A stretch of 8,737 nt of DNA, taken from contig JAISAD010000139.1 in assembly GCA_031266895.1 (NCBI GenBank), positions 1 through 8,737 on the forward strand, given 5' to 3'. The DNA comes from Bacteroidales bacterium. GTDB lineage: Bacteria; Bacteroidota; Bacteroidia; Bacteroidales; WCHB1-69. The notes below the pieces were generated by a model. That model did no database searches. It had not been told where the DNA came from and worked only from the letters and a program-made list of their open reading frames with translations. This document shows, piece after piece, positions 6,630 to 8,737 of the stretch. Positions within the stretch are counted from its first letter, which is position 1; each line of letters opens with the position of its first letter. The position numbers and the translations under genes were made by a program.

Positions 6630-6637
6630 CAAAAGTA
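6630..6637 (-). promoter_or_regulatory. -7 promoter element of the phosphohexomutase gene
   Basis: The minus strand reads TACTTTTG, matching TAnnTTTG, 27 bases ahead of the ATG at 6602. It sits just beyond the wecB stop codon, so any -33 element would lie inside the end of wecB; I see no clear TTG there. If used, the leader is only about 20 bases. The gene could also be read through from wecB, since no terminator separates them. Confidence 0.45.
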
Positions 6638-6642
6638 CGATT

Positions 6643-7758
6643 TTAATCAATCATACCCATCATTGATTTTCCTGAGACATTTCGCAGCTCCGTCAGAATA
6701 CGCTCTGCTGCATGGGCATTACCATATAAATCATGCTGAAACAGTTTCCATTTTTTTGTGATAATTTCGGCCACGCCTTCCTTTATTTTGAGGGGATTTG
6801 CCCCAACAAGAAAGTTAACGCCATTTTCCACTAATTCTGTCCATTCGGTTTCTTCGCGCAGGGTAAGGCAGAACTTTCGAAAAAAGTAAGCCTCTTTTTG
6901 CAGTCCGCCACTGTCGGTCATCACAAATTGGCAATGCTGCAATAGCCAGATCATCTCTAAATAACCGACAGGATTTATAAAAGAAATATAAGGATGCAGT
7001 TTATGGCTATACATGGCAGACAATTGTTGTCGCGTATGCGGATGTAACGGAAGCACGATTGGCAACTCTTGGGCAATGCTGTTTAGGGTATCGAAAATTG
7101 CGCTAAGTCGAGTGGCATTCTCAATATTTTCGGCTCGATGTACCGTGCAGAGAATAAAATCTTTAGGCAATGCGGCTACGGGTTTCTTTGCCCGTTGGGC
7201 ATAAAACAGAGCCGCATCTTGCATCACATCGCCACTTTGAACGATCGTGGCATTAAAATTGGCAAATCCTTCCTTGTTAATGTTTTGCACAGCTGCAGGA
7301 GTAGGGCAAAAAAGCACATTGCTGATTCTGTCAGTCAAAATTCGATTAATTTCTTCAGGCATATCCATATTGAACGAACGCAAACCAGCCTCCACATGTG
7401 CTACTTTGATATGCAACTTCTTGGCTGCGAGTGCTCCAGCCAGTGTGGAGTCAGTATCTCCATACACCAGAACCCAATCGGGGCGTTCCTGCAACAGCAA
7501 CTCTTCCAGTTTTTCCATCATGCGACCGGTCAAGGCTCCATGATTCAAACAGTTAATATTCAAATGATAGCGAGGATGTGGCAGGGACAATTCCTTGAAA
7601 AAACTGTCGGACATATTAGAGTCAAAATGTTGGCCGGTATGCACGATAATTTCTTCAATATCATCATATTGTGCAATCAAGCGACTCACAACTGCAGCCT
7701 TAATAAATTGAGGACGCGCCCCAATAATAGTTACTATCTTTAGTTGGCATGTTTTCAT
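6643..7758 (-). CDS. wecB: UDP-N-acetylglucosamine 2-epimerase (non-hydrolysing)
   Basis: Predicted cytoplasmic enzyme interconverting UDP-GlcNAc and UDP-ManNAc, the precursor of ManNAc or ManNAcA units in surface glycans. The 371 residues match the usual length of about 375. GT-B fold motifs occur in order: IGARPQFIKAA (12-22), HTGQHFD (40-46), VYGDTDST (98-105), HVEAGLRS (121-128), MPEEINR (133-139), CTVHRAENI (204-212), LPLHPHTR (236-243) and TDSGGLQKEA (281-290) followed by REETEW (301-306). The family's catalytic acids and histidine are present: Asp101, Glu123, Glu136 region and His207. It overlaps the upstream glycosyltransferase by 4 bases (ATGA at 7758-7755), so the two are translationally coupled in one operon. 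The synonym mnaA is also used. No UDP-ManNAc dehydrogenase (wecC) is visible, so the final sugar is unknown. Confidence 0.95.
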   Translation of the reverse strand: MKTCQLKIVTIIGARPQFIKAAVVSRLIAQYDDIEEIIVHTGQHFDSNMSDSFFKELSLPHPRYHLNINCLNHGALTGRMMEKLEELLLQERPDWVLVYGDTDSTLAGALAAKKLHIKVAHVEAGLRSFNMDMPEEINRILTDRISNVLFCPTPAAVQNINKEGFANFNATIVQSGDVMQDAALFYAQRAKKPVAALPKDFILCTVHRAENIENATRLSAIFDTLNSIAQELPIVLPLHPHTRQQLSAMYSHKLHPYISFINPVGYLEMIWLLQHCQFVMTDSGGLQKEAYFFRKFCLTLREETEWTELVENGVNFLVGANPLKIKEGVAEIITKKWKLFQHDLYGNAHAAERILTELRNVSGKSMMGMID

Positions 7759-8737
7759 GAAACAGGATTAATGGCTTGGGTAATCAATTGAGCGGCAATG
7801 GTATTCCAATTATAAGAGTCAAAGTTAAGTTGTTGAATTTGAGTTATTAACTGGGAATAATTTTGAATAGCCAAGGCCAGTTTTTCAGAAATGTTTTGTA
7901 CATTGCCAATAATTGCAGCATAACCTACCTTACCCTCTTCGTAACGGTAATCAAAGCCGCTATCTTTACCATAAATCACAGGGATACACTGTGTTAATGC
8001 TTCTATAAAGACCAATCCAAAGGTTTCATGCGAGGGCATGGCATAGATATCACATGATCGATAAAGTTGCTTTAATCTCTCTTTATCCATAATGCGCCCG
8101 TAAAAAAATATCCACTCATGTTTGGCTATTAAAGCCTCTACTTTTTTGACATTTGTCCCACCGCCACCTGATATATGAAGTTCTAAATCAGGATATTGCT
8201 TTTTTAAAGAAGCGCATGCTTTAACCAGCACCGGCACATTTTTCCCCTTGTTGAAGTTTCCGACAAAGAGTATTTTGTGCGGATTGGAAATGGCTGTTCT
8301 TTGCCAGCGATTAGTACACCAAAAAGGATCTATCCCATTGGAAATCAGTACTGATTTTTGTTCAATTTCGGTTTTTAGAGAACGTAATAACGGCAATCGA
8401 AGTGTAGCTTGACGATAGTAGGGTGCAATAAAAATCACCTTTTGGGCATGGCGAAGTATTTTTTTCCCCAGCGGCCAAAGATGCACCATCTTTTGAAAGT
8501 AGAAATTATAGTCGGTGTTACGAATCATCACTGCATAGGGAATAGCATGCTTTTTGTAAAGTCGGTAAGCCACAGCCCCTTCCGAAAAGAGGGTAGCGGC
8601 ACAAGTCATTTCAATCTCATTGAGTGAGACAGTCGCTTTCAAGGCACGGTATTTTCGGGCTATTTTGTACAAAAAATCAAATTTATAGCGCAATGCCGAC
8701 CCCTGCAACGGAGCTATCGTTAGCTTGTAGTGCAGAT
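7755..8737 (-). CDS. GT4-type glycosyltransferase (5' end outside window)
   Basis: Predicted glycosyltransferase of the GT-B fold that moves a sugar from a nucleotide donor to a growing glycan on the cytoplasmic face of the membrane. The frame stays open to the right edge, adding LHYKLTIAPLQGSALRYK with no stop and no ATG, so a TTG at 8708-8706 is unlikely to be the real start and the gene is 5'-partial. Numbering from that TTG, ISNGID is at 122-127, ILFVGNFNKGKN at 146-157, SGGGGTN at 180-186 and the GT4 donor-binding EX7E at Glu228-Glu236 in PSHETFGLVFIEA. The C-terminal domain is complete; the N-terminal acceptor domain lacks its first residues. The stop overlaps wecB by 4 bases. The sequence is AT-rich (about 32% GC at 8101-8160), as is common in polysaccharide loci. 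Donor and acceptor cannot be told from sequence. Confidence 0.88.
   Translation of the reverse strand, partial: LHYKLTIAPLQGSALRYKFDFLYKIARKYRALKATVSLNEIEMTCAATLFSEGAVAYRLYKKHAIPYAVMIRNTDYNFYFQKMVHLWPLGKKILRHAQKVIFIAPYYRQATLRLPLLRSLKTEIEQKSVLISNGIDPFWCTNRWQRTAISNPHKILFVGNFNKGKNVPVLVKACASLKKQYPDLELHISGGGGTNVKKVEALIAKHEWIFFYGRIMDKERLKQLYRSCDIYAMPSHETFGLVFIEALTQCIPVIYGKDSGFDYRYEEGKVGYAAIIGNVQNISEKLALAIQNYSQLITQIQQLNFDSYNWNTIAAQLITQAINPVS

Noticed and set aside
7138..7743. Plus-strand open frame of 201 codons opposite wecB
   Set aside because: It lies wholly antisense to wecB, whose motifs are complete, and the translation is Cys/His/Gln-rich in the way shadow frames are.

Overview
The window reads as a piece of a Bacteroidota chromosome, most likely order Bacteroidales. 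Four lines of evidence agree. The transcription units start with the TAnnTTTG -7 element typical of this phylum. The starts have A-rich leaders and no Shine-Dalgarno sequence. A bL33 gene sits beside a DUF4295 gene, a pairing characteristic of the phylum. The left-edge gene encodes the N-terminus of a Bacteroidota-style SpvB/RHS-type surface protein. Every gene I can support lies on the minus strand, so transcription runs from right to left. No rRNA, tRNA, CRISPR array, insertion sequence or phage gene was seen.

From right to left in transcription order, the first block is surface polysaccharide metabolism. A GT4-type glycosyltransferase, cut off at its N-terminus by the window edge, overlaps by 4 bases a non-hydrolysing UDP-GlcNAc 2-epimerase (wecB), which makes UDP-ManNAc. 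Just after wecB comes an alpha-D-phosphohexomutase (phosphoglucomutase/phosphomannomutase) with its own -7 box at the end of wecB. Together they suggest supply of activated sugars and their transfer onto a glycan.

Next is a two-gene ribosomal unit: rpmG (bL33, zinc-free form) and a 51-residue DUF4295 protein absent from ordinary long-ORF lists. It has its own -7 box and ends in a 17-bp stem-loop. It is followed by pepO, an M13 zinc metallopeptidase made as a lipoprotein, whose predicted start site falls in a perfect inverted repeat. Then comes arcC, a carbamate kinase, 58 bases downstream and possibly co-transcribed.

After a 355-base intergenic region holding one good promoter, two AT-rich inverted repeats and a six-codon upstream ORF, the left edge holds 230 codons of a secreted protein resembling the N-terminus of Bacteroidota SpvB/RHS-type proteins. 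It is clearly richer in GC than the right end of the window.

Most of the window is ordinary core metabolism. The parts most worth a second look are the truncated left-edge gene with its leader, the hairpin at the pepO start site, and the rpmG-DUF4295 unit without rpmB or ftsY. I found no convincing new multi-gene system.
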